DNA from: Pseudomonas knackmussii B13
GTDB lineage: Bacteria; Pseudomonadota; Gammaproteobacteria; Pseudomonadales; Pseudomonadaceae
Direction of reading: 5' to 3'
DNA length: 64,000 nucleotides
Assembly (NCBI RefSeq): GCF_000689415.1
Contig: NZ_HG322950.1
Span: forward strand, 1,929,501-1,993,500
The position numbers and the translations under genes were made by a program. Positions 57,130-64,000 of the stretch are shown here, in pieces. Position 1 is the first letter of the stretch. Each line of letters starts with the position of its first letter. Under the pieces are notes generated by a model that worked only from the letters and a program-made list of their open reading frames with translations, was not told the DNA's origin and made no database searches.

Positions 57130-59841
57130 GTGGACGTCGTGTTCAAAACCGCAGCCGGCAGCCTTTCGCGTCATCAGTCTTCGCTCCCCCAGGTGCCTGC
57201 CGATCATCTGTACCTTCCCCAGGTCCAGTCCGCACTGGATCGTTCCAAGCATTTCCGAGTCCTGCTGTTCTCTGCGCCTGCCGGTTTCGGCAAGAGTGCC
57301 GCTTTGGCGTCGCTTGCAGCTCAGCGTGAGGAACGCGGCCACCACGTGGTGTGGATTTCCCTCGAGAGTGCCGACGACGACCCGGTGCGCTTCTGCACCC
57401 GGCTGACCGAGTCGCTCGCCGCCGCCTTGCCCGGCGTCGGCGCCGATGCCCAGAGCTACCTGCAGAACACCCTGCGTGTGCCGGTCGTCGCAGTCATGGA
57501 AAGCCTGCTGATGGACCTGGCGCGTTGCGAGCAGCCGGTCCTGCTGGTGCTGGATGACTTCGATCGCATTGGCCACGAAGAAATCCTCGGTGGCCTCAAC
57601 CGCCTGGTGCAGTACGCCCCGCCAGCCTTCACCCTGGCCATCGGCAGCCGTTCGCTGCCGCCGCTCAGCCTGGCCACCTGGCGCGCCAAGGGTCTGTTGC
57701 TGGAAGTCGGCCTCGAAGAGCTGCGCCTGAGCGAAGAACAGACCCGCGACTACTTCCGCCGCAGCGGTCTTGAACTGGCCGACGAATGCCTGCGCGCGCT
57801 GTACACGCAGACCGAGGGTTGGGTGATCGGGGTACACCTGGTGAGCCTGTGGCTGCGTCAGCAACCCAGCGGCACGCCCCTGAACCTCGAGGCCCTGCGC
57901 GGTGACCAGGCGGCGGTCGGTGGTTATCTACTGCGCGCGGTCTTCGAGCGCCTACCCGACGACATCCGTAGCATCCTGCTGTCTCTGAGCGTGGCCAGTC
58001 GCCTGAACGGCGACCTGGCCAATGCCCTGACTGGTCGCCAGGACGGCCAGGCCCTGCTGGAGCGCCTGGACAGCCTGCAACTCTTCCTCCTGCCGCTGGA
58101 CCGCGAGCGCCAGTGGTACCGCTTCCACCAGCTGTTCGCCGACTTCCTCCGCGCGCACCTGCGCGATCGCGAGCCGGAACGCTTCAAGCAGCTGCACTTC
58201 AACGCGAGCCTGTGGTTTACCAACCACCACATGCCGACCCTGGCGATCGAACACGCCTGCCTGGCCGAAGACCCGGAAATGCTAGCCGCGCTGGTCGATG
58301 GCTACGGTCTGGAGCTGATCAACCGCGGCCAGCTGTACCTGATCTCGCGCTGGCGCCGGCACGTGCCGGACGAGATCGCCGCGCGCTATCCGATCCTGGT
58401 GCTCAGCGATGTCTGGACCCGCGCCACCGAGCTCAGCCTCGCCGAAGCCAATCGCATGCTCGACGAGCTGCTGGCGCGCTGGAGCGACGGCAAGCCGCAG
58501 TCGCCCATGGGCGACCAATACCTGTCGGCGCTGGCGGTGAAGGCCGTGCTGGCGCTGCAGAAGGACGATCTCGAACAGTGCATCGCCCTGGCGCGCCGGG
58601 TGGAGAGCCAGCTGGGGCAGAACTCGGCGTTCCTCGAGTGCGCCATCCTGCTGGTCGCCGCCTTCGCCCAGGTCATGCATGGCCAGGCCGAGCAGGCGCG
58701 GCGCCTGATGGGGCTGGCGCAGCAGCGCAATCATTTCCTCGACGGCCGCTACCTGCACATGCAGCTGTCCACCATCGAGGTGATGCTGGCGCTGGAGCAA
58801 GGCCACGTGAAGCAGGCGCAGCTGCTGGTCGATCGCGTCCGCGAGCAGGCGGTGCCGCTGTTCGACCGGCGCTCCCAGGCCCTGGCCCTGCCGGCGATCA
58901 CCGAGAGCCTGACGGCCTACTACCGCATGGAGCTCGATGGCCTGGAGGCCCGCCTGCGTTGGGCGTTGGGGCGGGTCGACGTGATCAACCCCATCGATCT
59001 GTACGCCCAGGGCGTGCAGTGCCTGGCGCGCATCCAGCGCCTGCAGGGGCGCAGCAAGGAGGCCCTGGCGACCCTCGGCCTGATGCAGGCGCTGGCGTCG
59101 CGCAACCACTCCTGGCGCATCTTCGCCATGGCGGTGGGGGAGGAGATCAACCTGATTCTCCAGGAGCCGGCCGCCGACCGCTGCAAGCGCGCCGAGCAGC
59201 GCCTCAACGGCATCGATTGGCAGAAGCTCGCTGCTTCGTATCGCCAGGGCCCGTTCAACCCGGTGCTCTGGGTACGCGGCATCAGCCGGGTGCGCCTGCT
59301 GCAGGCGCGCGGCCATTTCAGCGAAGCGCTGCACGAGATCACCCAACTGCGCGCGCTGCTGCAACCCGGCTGGCACGGTCTGCAGCGCCTGCGCCTGGAC
59401 CTGCTGGCGGCGCTCAGCTACCAGCGCCTGGGCTACCAGGAGCGCGCCAACAGTCTGCTCGGTCAATGCCTGATCGGCGCCGAGCGCGAAGGGGTGCGTA
59501 GCCTCTTCATCGAGGAGGGCGAGGGCATCCGCCTGCTCCTCCAGCAACTCGAGTCCACCGAACGCCAGCCGGCGCTGCAGGTCTTCATCCGCGGCCTGTT
59601 GTCCGCCTGGCCAGGACAGGAAATACGCAAGGCACAGGACGTGCTCGAGGAAGGGCTGACCGACCGCGAGCGGGAAGTGGTGTGTCTGGCTGCCCAGGGA
59701 CTCTCCAACGAGGAGATCGGCCAGAAGCTGTCGCTGGCCCTGGGAACCGTCAAATGGCACCTGCACAACATCTACGAGAAGCTCAAGGTGCGTAATCGGA
59801 CCCAAGCGATCCGCCGTGCCCGCGAGCTGAGCCTGCTCTGA
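57130..59841 (+). CDS. MalT-like LuxR-family regulator (LAL), first of a tandem pair (PA1759-like)
   Basis: 903-residue STAND-type ATPase regulator. N-terminal NTPase: Walker A APAGFGKSAALASL near residue 50, Walker B VLLVLDDFDRIG near 140. Middle helical repeats resemble TPR/MalT repeats. C-terminal LuxR HTH: LTDREREVVCLAAQGLSNEE and GTVKWHLHNIYEKLKVRNRT. GTG at 57130 is weakly supported (AGG close before it). Stop is one base from the next gene start. An unknown inducer and ATP would drive oligomerisation and activation. Confidence 0.92.
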   Translation: MDVVFKTAAGSLSRHQSSLPQVPADHLYLPQVQSALDRSKHFRVLLFSAPAGFGKSAALASLAAQREERGHHVVWISLESADDDPVRFCTRLTESLAAALPGVGADAQSYLQNTLRVPVVAVMESLLMDLARCEQPVLLVLDDFDRIGHEEILGGLNRLVQYAPPAFTLAIGSRSLPPLSLATWRAKGLLLEVGLEELRLSEEQTRDYFRRSGLELADECLRALYTQTEGWVIGVHLVSLWLRQQPSGTPLNLEALRGDQAAVGGYLLRAVFERLPDDIRSILLSLSVASRLNGDLANALTGRQDGQALLERLDSLQLFLLPLDRERQWYRFHQLFADFLRAHLRDREPERFKQLHFNASLWFTNHHMPTLAIEHACLAEDPEMLAALVDGYGLELINRGQLYLISRWRRHVPDEIAARYPILVLSDVWTRATELSLAEANRMLDELLARWSDGKPQSPMGDQYLSALAVKAVLALQKDDLEQCIALARRVESQLGQNSAFLECAILLVAAFAQVMHGQAEQARRLMGLAQQRNHFLDGRYLHMQLSTIEVMLALEQGHVKQAQLLVDRVREQAVPLFDRRSQALALPAITESLTAYYRMELDGLEARLRWALGRVDVINPIDLYAQGVQCLARIQRLQGRSKEALATLGLMQALASRNHSWRIFAMAVGEEINLILQEPAADRCKRAEQRLNGIDWQKLAASYRQGPFNPVLWVRGISRVRLLQARGHFSEALHEITQLRALLQPGWHGLQRLRLDLLAALSYQRLGYQERANSLLGQCLIGAEREGVRSLFIEEGEGIRLLLQQLESTERQPALQVFIRGLLSAWPGQEIRKAQDVLEEGLTDREREVVCLAAQGLSNEEIGQKLSLALGTVKWHLHNIYEKLKVRNRTQAIRRARELSLL

Positions 59842-59842
59842 C

Positions 59843-62560
59843 ATGAACATGATGAATTCTCAGCAGCCCACGCCGCTGCTGCGCACCAAGCTGTTCCCGC
59901 CGCACGCGGATGGCGTGGCGCTGTTGCCGCGCCAGGCCTTGATCGACCGCCTGTACGGTGCGCGCAACCAGCGCGCGCTGATCCTCAGCGCGCCGGCAGG
60001 GTTCGGCAAGAGCACGATCCTCAGCCTGTTTCGCCGGCGCCTGCAGGAGAGCGGGGCGCTGGTAGCCTGGCTGTCCTGCGACGAAGGCGACAGCGAGCCG
60101 CAGCGCTTCCTGCAATATCTGGTGGCGAGCATCCGCAGCGTCGCCGAGGGCTTCGGCGCCAACACCTCGAACCTGCTGCAGTCGGACATGACGCTGCCGC
60201 TGGAGGGGCTGCTCGATGCCTTCCTCGCCGACCTCAAGCGCATCGATGGCCAGCTCTATCTGTTCCTCGACGACTTCCACCGCATCCGCCATCCGGCGCT
60301 CACGCCCGGCGCGCGCTATCTGATCGAGCACCTGCCGGACAACGTCCGCCTGGTTACCAGCACGCGCTACCGGCCACGCTTCCTGGTCGACGAACCGGCG
60401 CTGTCGCCCTGGGCCTTCTGCCTGAGCGGCGCGGATCTGCGCCTGACCCGCGAAGAAGCCGACACCTATCTGCTGGAGCTCAAGGGGCTGTCTCTGGCCG
60501 AGTCCGAGCTGGCGCTGCTCTACAAGCGCACCGAAGGCTGGATCACCGCGCTGCACCTGGCCGCCCTGGCGCTGGCCCGGCACAGCGACCGCGCCGCCTT
60601 TCTGCGCGGGCTGTCCGGTACCGAACGGGACATAGCCGACTACCTCGCCGAAGACGTGCTCGCCTCGCTGCCGGCGCCGCTGCAGCAATTCCTCGACCAG
60701 ACCTCCGTGCTCGACGAGTTCTGCGCCGAGCTGTGCAACGCCCTGACCGGGCGGCGCGACGGCATGGACATGCTCATGCGCCTGCAGAACGAGCAATTGT
60801 TCATCATCCCGCTGGACGACCAGCGCGAGTGGTTCCGTTACCACCACCTGTTCGCCGAGTTCCTCCACGGGCGCTTGGCGCGCAGCGCCGATCCCACGCC
60901 GTTGCTCAATGCCGCGGCGCGCTGGTGCGAGAGCCGCGACATGGCCGATCGCGCGGTGCGCTATGCGCTGCGTGCGCGTGACTACGCTTTTGCCGCCGAC
61001 TTGCTGGAGCGCCAGGGCGCGCGGCTGATCGCCGGCAACCGGGTGTACAGCATCCTCGGCATGCTCGGCAGCATTCCCGCCGAGGTGATCCGCGAGCACC
61101 CGGTGTTCCAGATCTTCTATGCCTGGCAGTTGGCCTTCGAGCAGAAGTTCGCCGAGGCCGAGGCCCTCATCGAGGAGCTCAGCGCACGGCTGCTGCTGGG
61201 GCAGGGCAAGGCGCGCAACTTCGGTCTGGCCGAGTTGCTGGCGGTGGCCCAGGTACTCAAGGCGCTGGTGCTGCTCTACCAGGACAAGCTGGAGGCGAGC
61301 CTCAAGGTCTCGCGCCAGTGGCTGTCGCTGGTGCCTGCGAACCAGCCGGTGTTCCGCGCGAGCCTGGCGTGCATCCTCGCCGCTGCTCATGCACTGCTGG
61401 GCGACTATGCCGAAGCGGCCGGTGCCATCGGCATCGCCCGCGAATGCCTGCGCATGGCGGACAGCGAGTACCTGCAGGTGGTGGCGAGCATGATCGAGGC
61501 GCTGATCTGCAAGGAGAGCGGCGAACTGGAGCGCGGGCGGACCATCGCCGAAAGCGCGCGCAGCCGGGTCGAGCGGGTGTTCGGCCGGCGCAGTAGGGTA
61601 GGTGGGCCGTTGTCGCTGGCCTACGCCGATATCCTCTACGAGCAGGATCGCCACGCCGCGATCCTCGCCGAACTGCCGCTCGCCACGACCTGGCGCGACG
61701 TGGCGACGCCGGTCGAGCTGATCAGCCGCGGCCAGTTGGTGATGGCCAAGGCGCGTTTCTTTGCCGGCGAGGCCGACCAGGGTCTGGCCCAACTCGACGA
61801 ATGGCTGGCCGGGCTGCAATCGCCGGGTTACGAGCGGGTCAATGCGCTGGCCATGAGTTGCAAGGTGCAGCTGTTGCTTTGGCTGCGTCGACCCAACGAG
61901 GCCGAGCGCGTTTGCCTTCAACTGGCGCGACAGCTCTCGGGGCTTTCCGCGGAGCGCTTCGCTGACGCCCACGCCGCGCTGTGCCTGGCCGAGGCGCGCC
62001 TGGCGTTGTCCGAGCGGCATGCCGAGAAAGCGCAACAGCGCCTGGAAGCCTGCCTGGCGGCGACGACTTCGCCCTATCTGCGCGACCGGCGCTTGCGTCT
62101 TTCCTTGTTACTTTCTGTTGCGTATTGGCAGAAAGGTAACAGCGAAAAAGCCTTCGCACTCTTCGCGCCGACTCTCGAAGAGGCCTGGAACCAGGGCTAT
62201 CGCCGCCTGTTCCAGGACGACGCGCTCTGGCTGCTGCCGTTCTGGGAGGCCTGGCGCGAAGCCGAGCCCAAGCGCGCCGCCGCCTGGCAAGGGGTGGCCG
62301 AGATGCTCCGCGAGCAGTGCCGCCGGCTCTCCGTCGACCCGGAAGGTTTCGAGGAAAATCAGGATGTTAGCCACCGCGAGCGGGAGATCCTGCGGCTGGT
62401 CGCGGCGGGCCTTTCCAATCGCGATATCGCCCAGGCGGTACATCTGTCGGAGGCCACCATCAAGTGGCACCTGCACAACCTGTTCGCCAAGTTGGGAGTG
62501 CGCAGTCGTACCCAGGCAGTTCTCAAGGGGAAGAGCCTCGGCTTGCTGAGCGAGGCGTGA
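59843..62560 (+). CDS. MalT-like LuxR-family regulator (LAL), second of a tandem pair (PA1760-like)
   Basis: 905-residue paralogue of the previous gene. Walker A APAGFGKSTILSLF near residue 48, Walker B LYLFLDDFHRIRH near 135, repeats, and HTH SHREREILRLVAAGLSNRD with ATIKWHLHNLFAKLGVRSRT. ATG at 59843, with in-frame ATGs at 59852 and 59855 as alternatives. The two regulators are arranged as one transcript and sit 229 bases before the FilA-like gene, a probable target. Confidence 0.92.
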   Translation: MNMMNSQQPTPLLRTKLFPPHADGVALLPRQALIDRLYGARNQRALILSAPAGFGKSTILSLFRRRLQESGALVAWLSCDEGDSEPQRFLQYLVASIRSVAEGFGANTSNLLQSDMTLPLEGLLDAFLADLKRIDGQLYLFLDDFHRIRHPALTPGARYLIEHLPDNVRLVTSTRYRPRFLVDEPALSPWAFCLSGADLRLTREEADTYLLELKGLSLAESELALLYKRTEGWITALHLAALALARHSDRAAFLRGLSGTERDIADYLAEDVLASLPAPLQQFLDQTSVLDEFCAELCNALTGRRDGMDMLMRLQNEQLFIIPLDDQREWFRYHHLFAEFLHGRLARSADPTPLLNAAARWCESRDMADRAVRYALRARDYAFAADLLERQGARLIAGNRVYSILGMLGSIPAEVIREHPVFQIFYAWQLAFEQKFAEAEALIEELSARLLLGQGKARNFGLAELLAVAQVLKALVLLYQDKLEASLKVSRQWLSLVPANQPVFRASLACILAAAHALLGDYAEAAGAIGIARECLRMADSEYLQVVASMIEALICKESGELERGRTIAESARSRVERVFGRRSRVGGPLSLAYADILYEQDRHAAILAELPLATTWRDVATPVELISRGQLVMAKARFFAGEADQGLAQLDEWLAGLQSPGYERVNALAMSCKVQLLLWLRRPNEAERVCLQLARQLSGLSAERFADAHAALCLAEARLALSERHAEKAQQRLEACLAATTSPYLRDRRLRLSLLLSVAYWQKGNSEKAFALFAPTLEEAWNQGYRRLFQDDALWLLPFWEAWREAEPKRAAAWQGVAEMLREQCRRLSVDPEGFEENQDVSHREREILRLVAAGLSNRDIAQAVHLSEATIKWHLHNLFAKLGVRSRTQAVLKGKSLGLLSEA

Positions 62561-62788
62561 AATCACGGAAGATCCGGCTCCATCCCTTGGATGGGCTGGC
62601 AGGTGGGGGTTGGACCAGTAGCTTGAAACCAGGACGCGAAGCCTGAGTGCTTCACGAATCCATGCCCGCGACACCTAGGGAAGCCGTGGCGGGTCTGGAG
62701 GGTCGGCTTGGCCGGCCAACCTGCAGCGGGGCAGGACGCCCACTGCAGCCCTGGGGCAAACCCACCTGAACACTGGAGAGACACAACA
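62561..62788. other. Promoter region of the FilA-like operon
   Basis: 228 bases between the second LuxR gene and the FilA-like gene. No ORF. Likely binding site for the tandem LuxR regulators; I found no clear symmetrical operator. The leader near 62774 has GGAG for the FilA-like start. Confidence 0.4.
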
Positions 62789-63229
62789 ATGAAAAAAATC
62801 CAACAACTGGTTCTTGCAAGTGCTGTTCTGGCCGCTCCGTTCATGGCTCATGCCGACCTGAAATCCATGGATGACACCGCGCTGTCCAGCGTGACCGGTC
62901 AGGACGGCATCAGCATCGCCGGTACCTTCAACGCCTCTATCGGCGCCGTGACCTACACCGACGCCGACACCAACGGCGGCTCCCTGGTGCTGCAGGGCAT
63001 CCATCTGCCGAGCGTAACCATCGCCGACAGCGCCCCGATGACCGTAGACGTGGTTACCACCACCATCGGCAGCACCCCGACCCAGCAGCTGGCTATCGGC
63101 CTGCCGACCGTTACCGGCGACGTGACCATCGACGCCATCAAGGTTGGCAGCACTGGCGCCAGCATCGGCTCGCTGACCGTCTCCAACCTGAACCTGGCCG
63201 GTTCCACCGTGAAGATCTGGGGTCACTGA
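62789..63229 (+). CDS. FilA-like exported protein (DUF6160-type)
   Basis: 146-residue secreted protein. Signal peptide MKKIQQLVLASAVLAAPFMAHA, then the motif MDDTALSSVTGQDGISIAG, a hallmark of the FilA/DUF6160 group annotated in putative pilus systems. The rest is a regular Thr/Val/Gly/Ser-rich beta pattern with few charged residues, as in self-assembling fibre subunits. GGAG precedes the ATG. Followed by a C39-type peptidase 77 bases later. Assembly as a surface fibre is inference. Confidence 0.8.
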   Translation: MKKIQQLVLASAVLAAPFMAHADLKSMDDTALSSVTGQDGISIAGTFNASIGAVTYTDADTNGGSLVLQGIHLPSVTIADSAPMTVDVVTTTIGSTPTQQLAIGLPTVTGDVTIDAIKVGSTGASIGSLTVSNLNLAGSTVKIWGH

Positions 63230-63254
63230 TCACGGTGTTCGCGTAGTACCCGAT

Positions 63255-63277
63255 CTCGCCGGCGCCTCGCCGGCGAG
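63255..63277 (+). other. Hairpin between the FilA-like and C39 genes
   Basis: CTCGCCGGCG, loop CCT, CGCCGGCGAG: a perfect 10-bp stem with no T tract after it. It may stabilise the upstream message, or act as a partial terminator, to raise FilA-like protein above the peptidase. Confidence 0.6.
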
Positions 63278-63306
63278 GTCCATCCAGAATTCAAGGAGTG
63301 GGATGG

Positions 63307-64000
63307 ATGTTCGAGATTCTGCTGGGGAGCCTGCTGGGGCTGTTCGGTTTCACCCAGGCGGTGGACACCAAGCCGCAACCGCAAGGCACGGTCAATCTCT
63401 CGCAGCAACTCACTCCCAACGGCCCCTTGCGTGAGTCGGTGCAGCTCGAGCCGATGAGCCAGGTGCAGTTCCGCAACGTCATTCGCCAGTCGTACGACTA
63501 CAGCTGCGGCTCGGCGGCCCTGACCACGCTGCTGGACTACTACCTGGGGCGCAACCTGGAAGAGCGCCAGGTCATGGAAGGCCTTCTGAAGTACGGCGAG
63601 GCGGACAAGATCGTCCAGCGTCGCGGTTTCTCGCTGCTCGACATGAAGCGCTACGCCGCTGCACTGGGCTACAAGAGCGGCGGTTTCCGTGCCGAATTCT
63701 CCGACCTCGACTCGCTGGAAAACCCGGCGCTCGTGCCCATCCACTACGGCGGCTTCAAGCATTTCGTGGTGGTGCGTGACGTCTACAACGATCACGTTTT
63801 CGTTGCCGATCCTGCCCTGGGCAACATCAGTTTCACCCGCAGCCGCTTCGAGGCGATCTGGGACCAGAACGTCCTGTTCGTGATCTACCCCGGCGGCCAG
63901 GAGCCGAAGAGCGCCCTGGCCCTGAAAGAACAGGACCTGCGCCTGGTGGATGACCGTACCGTGAGCCTGCTGGCCTTCCGCGATTTTCCGGAGCTGAGCA
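63307..64000 (+). CDS. C39-family peptidase (FilB-like), 3' end beyond the window
   Basis: At least 231 residues, cut by the window end. N-terminal hydrophobic segment MFEILLGSLLGLFGFTQA may be a signal or anchor. C39 triad: Cys in SYDYSCGSAALTTLL near residue 62, His in GGFKHFVVVRDVY near 157, Asp in VFVADPALG near 171. C39 peptidases trim leader peptides in secretion systems; here the probable substrate is the FilA-like protein or another fil product. ATG at 63307 follows GGAGTGGG. Confidence 0.85.
   Translation, partial: MFEILLGSLLGLFGFTQAVDTKPQPQGTVNLSQQLTPNGPLRESVQLEPMSQVQFRNVIRQSYDYSCGSAALTTLLDYYLGRNLEERQVMEGLLKYGEADKIVQRRGFSLLDMKRYAAALGYKSGGFRAEFSDLDSLENPALVPIHYGGFKHFVVVRDVYNDHVFVADPALGNISFTRSRFEAIWDQNVLFVIYPGGQEPKSALALKEQDLRLVDDRTVSLLAFRDFPELS

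Noticed and set aside
59783..62035. A 750-codon minus-strand open frame opposite the second LuxR gene.
   Set aside because: Low-complexity antisense shadow; no family resemblance and no ribosome-binding site.
62789..64000. Functional amyloid (fap) operon, which also has a C39 peptidase.
   Set aside because: The exported protein lacks the repeat layout of FapB/FapC and matches the FilA/DUF6160 motif instead.

Overview
The window is high-GC chromosomal DNA from a gammaproteobacterium of the genus Pseudomonas. Gene content, and gene order at both ends, match what I remember of P. aeruginosa PAO1: prmB-aroC-mtnBDC-alkA-speE on the left (around PA1678-PA1689) and thiolase to cysB-cysH-thrH-pabB and the paired LuxR genes on the right (around PA1736-PA1762). 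Abundant REP elements with a GTAGGAGCG core, and the absence of the type III secretion genes that PAO1 carries between these two blocks, suggest a relative such as the P. nitroreducens/P. citronellolis/P. knackmussii group rather than P. aeruginosa. The species call is inference; I could not run a search.

Left core block (1-12.3 kb). A partial prmB is followed by a frameshifted hypothetical gene, an exported alpha/beta hydrolase and aroC. Next come an MFS transporter and three methionine-salvage genes (mtnB, mtnD, mtnC), a DNA alkylation-repair group (two alkyltransferase genes meeting tail to tail, plus alkA), speE, and a large LTA-synthase-like membrane phosphotransferase. SpeE releases methylthioadenosine, the compound the mtn pathway recycles.

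Variable middle (12.4-37.4 kb). This holds a TauE/SafE-type exporter, an IS110-family element of the IS1111 type, a TorF-like porin with a periplasmic amidohydrolase and its divergent LysR regulator, and a VirS-like AraC regulator divergent from a flavin monooxygenase-esterase-SDR operon (same layout as the mycobacterial virS/mymA locus). It continues with rraB, a glutamine amidotransferase, a second IS110-family element sitting in a REP sequence, and a ydcSTUV-patD polyamine/aminobutyraldehyde operon. Divergent from the last is an operon for a circularly permuted ATP-grasp protein, an alpha-E protein, a transglutaminase and the proteasome-like peptidase Anbu. That operon has a near-perfect sigma-54 promoter and an NtrC-like site, so it is probably switched on by nitrogen limitation. 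REP clusters, a cytochrome c gene and an unlisted 33-residue membrane protein complete the region.

Right core block (37.5-64 kb). A thiolase and a multifunctional beta-oxidation protein are followed by a hydrolase of the isochorismatase fold, a glutamine amidotransferase, CorA, small envelope proteins, an enoyl-CoA hydratase-like protein and an anchored hypothetical protein. Then come a GNAT protein, DAHP synthase, a PilZ protein, a thioredoxin-like protein, a PanE-like reductase, a 5'-nucleotidase and a universal stress protein. The sulfur genes cysB and cysH, thrH and pabB follow. The window ends with two tandem MalT-like LuxR regulators and the start of a putative pilus/secretion operon (FilA-like exported protein and a C39-type peptidase, cut by the window edge).

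No rRNA, tRNA or CRISPR array was seen. Most strong terminators are GC-rich hairpins flanked by A and T tracts, placed between convergent genes. PAO1 locus tags are quoted from memory as orientation only.
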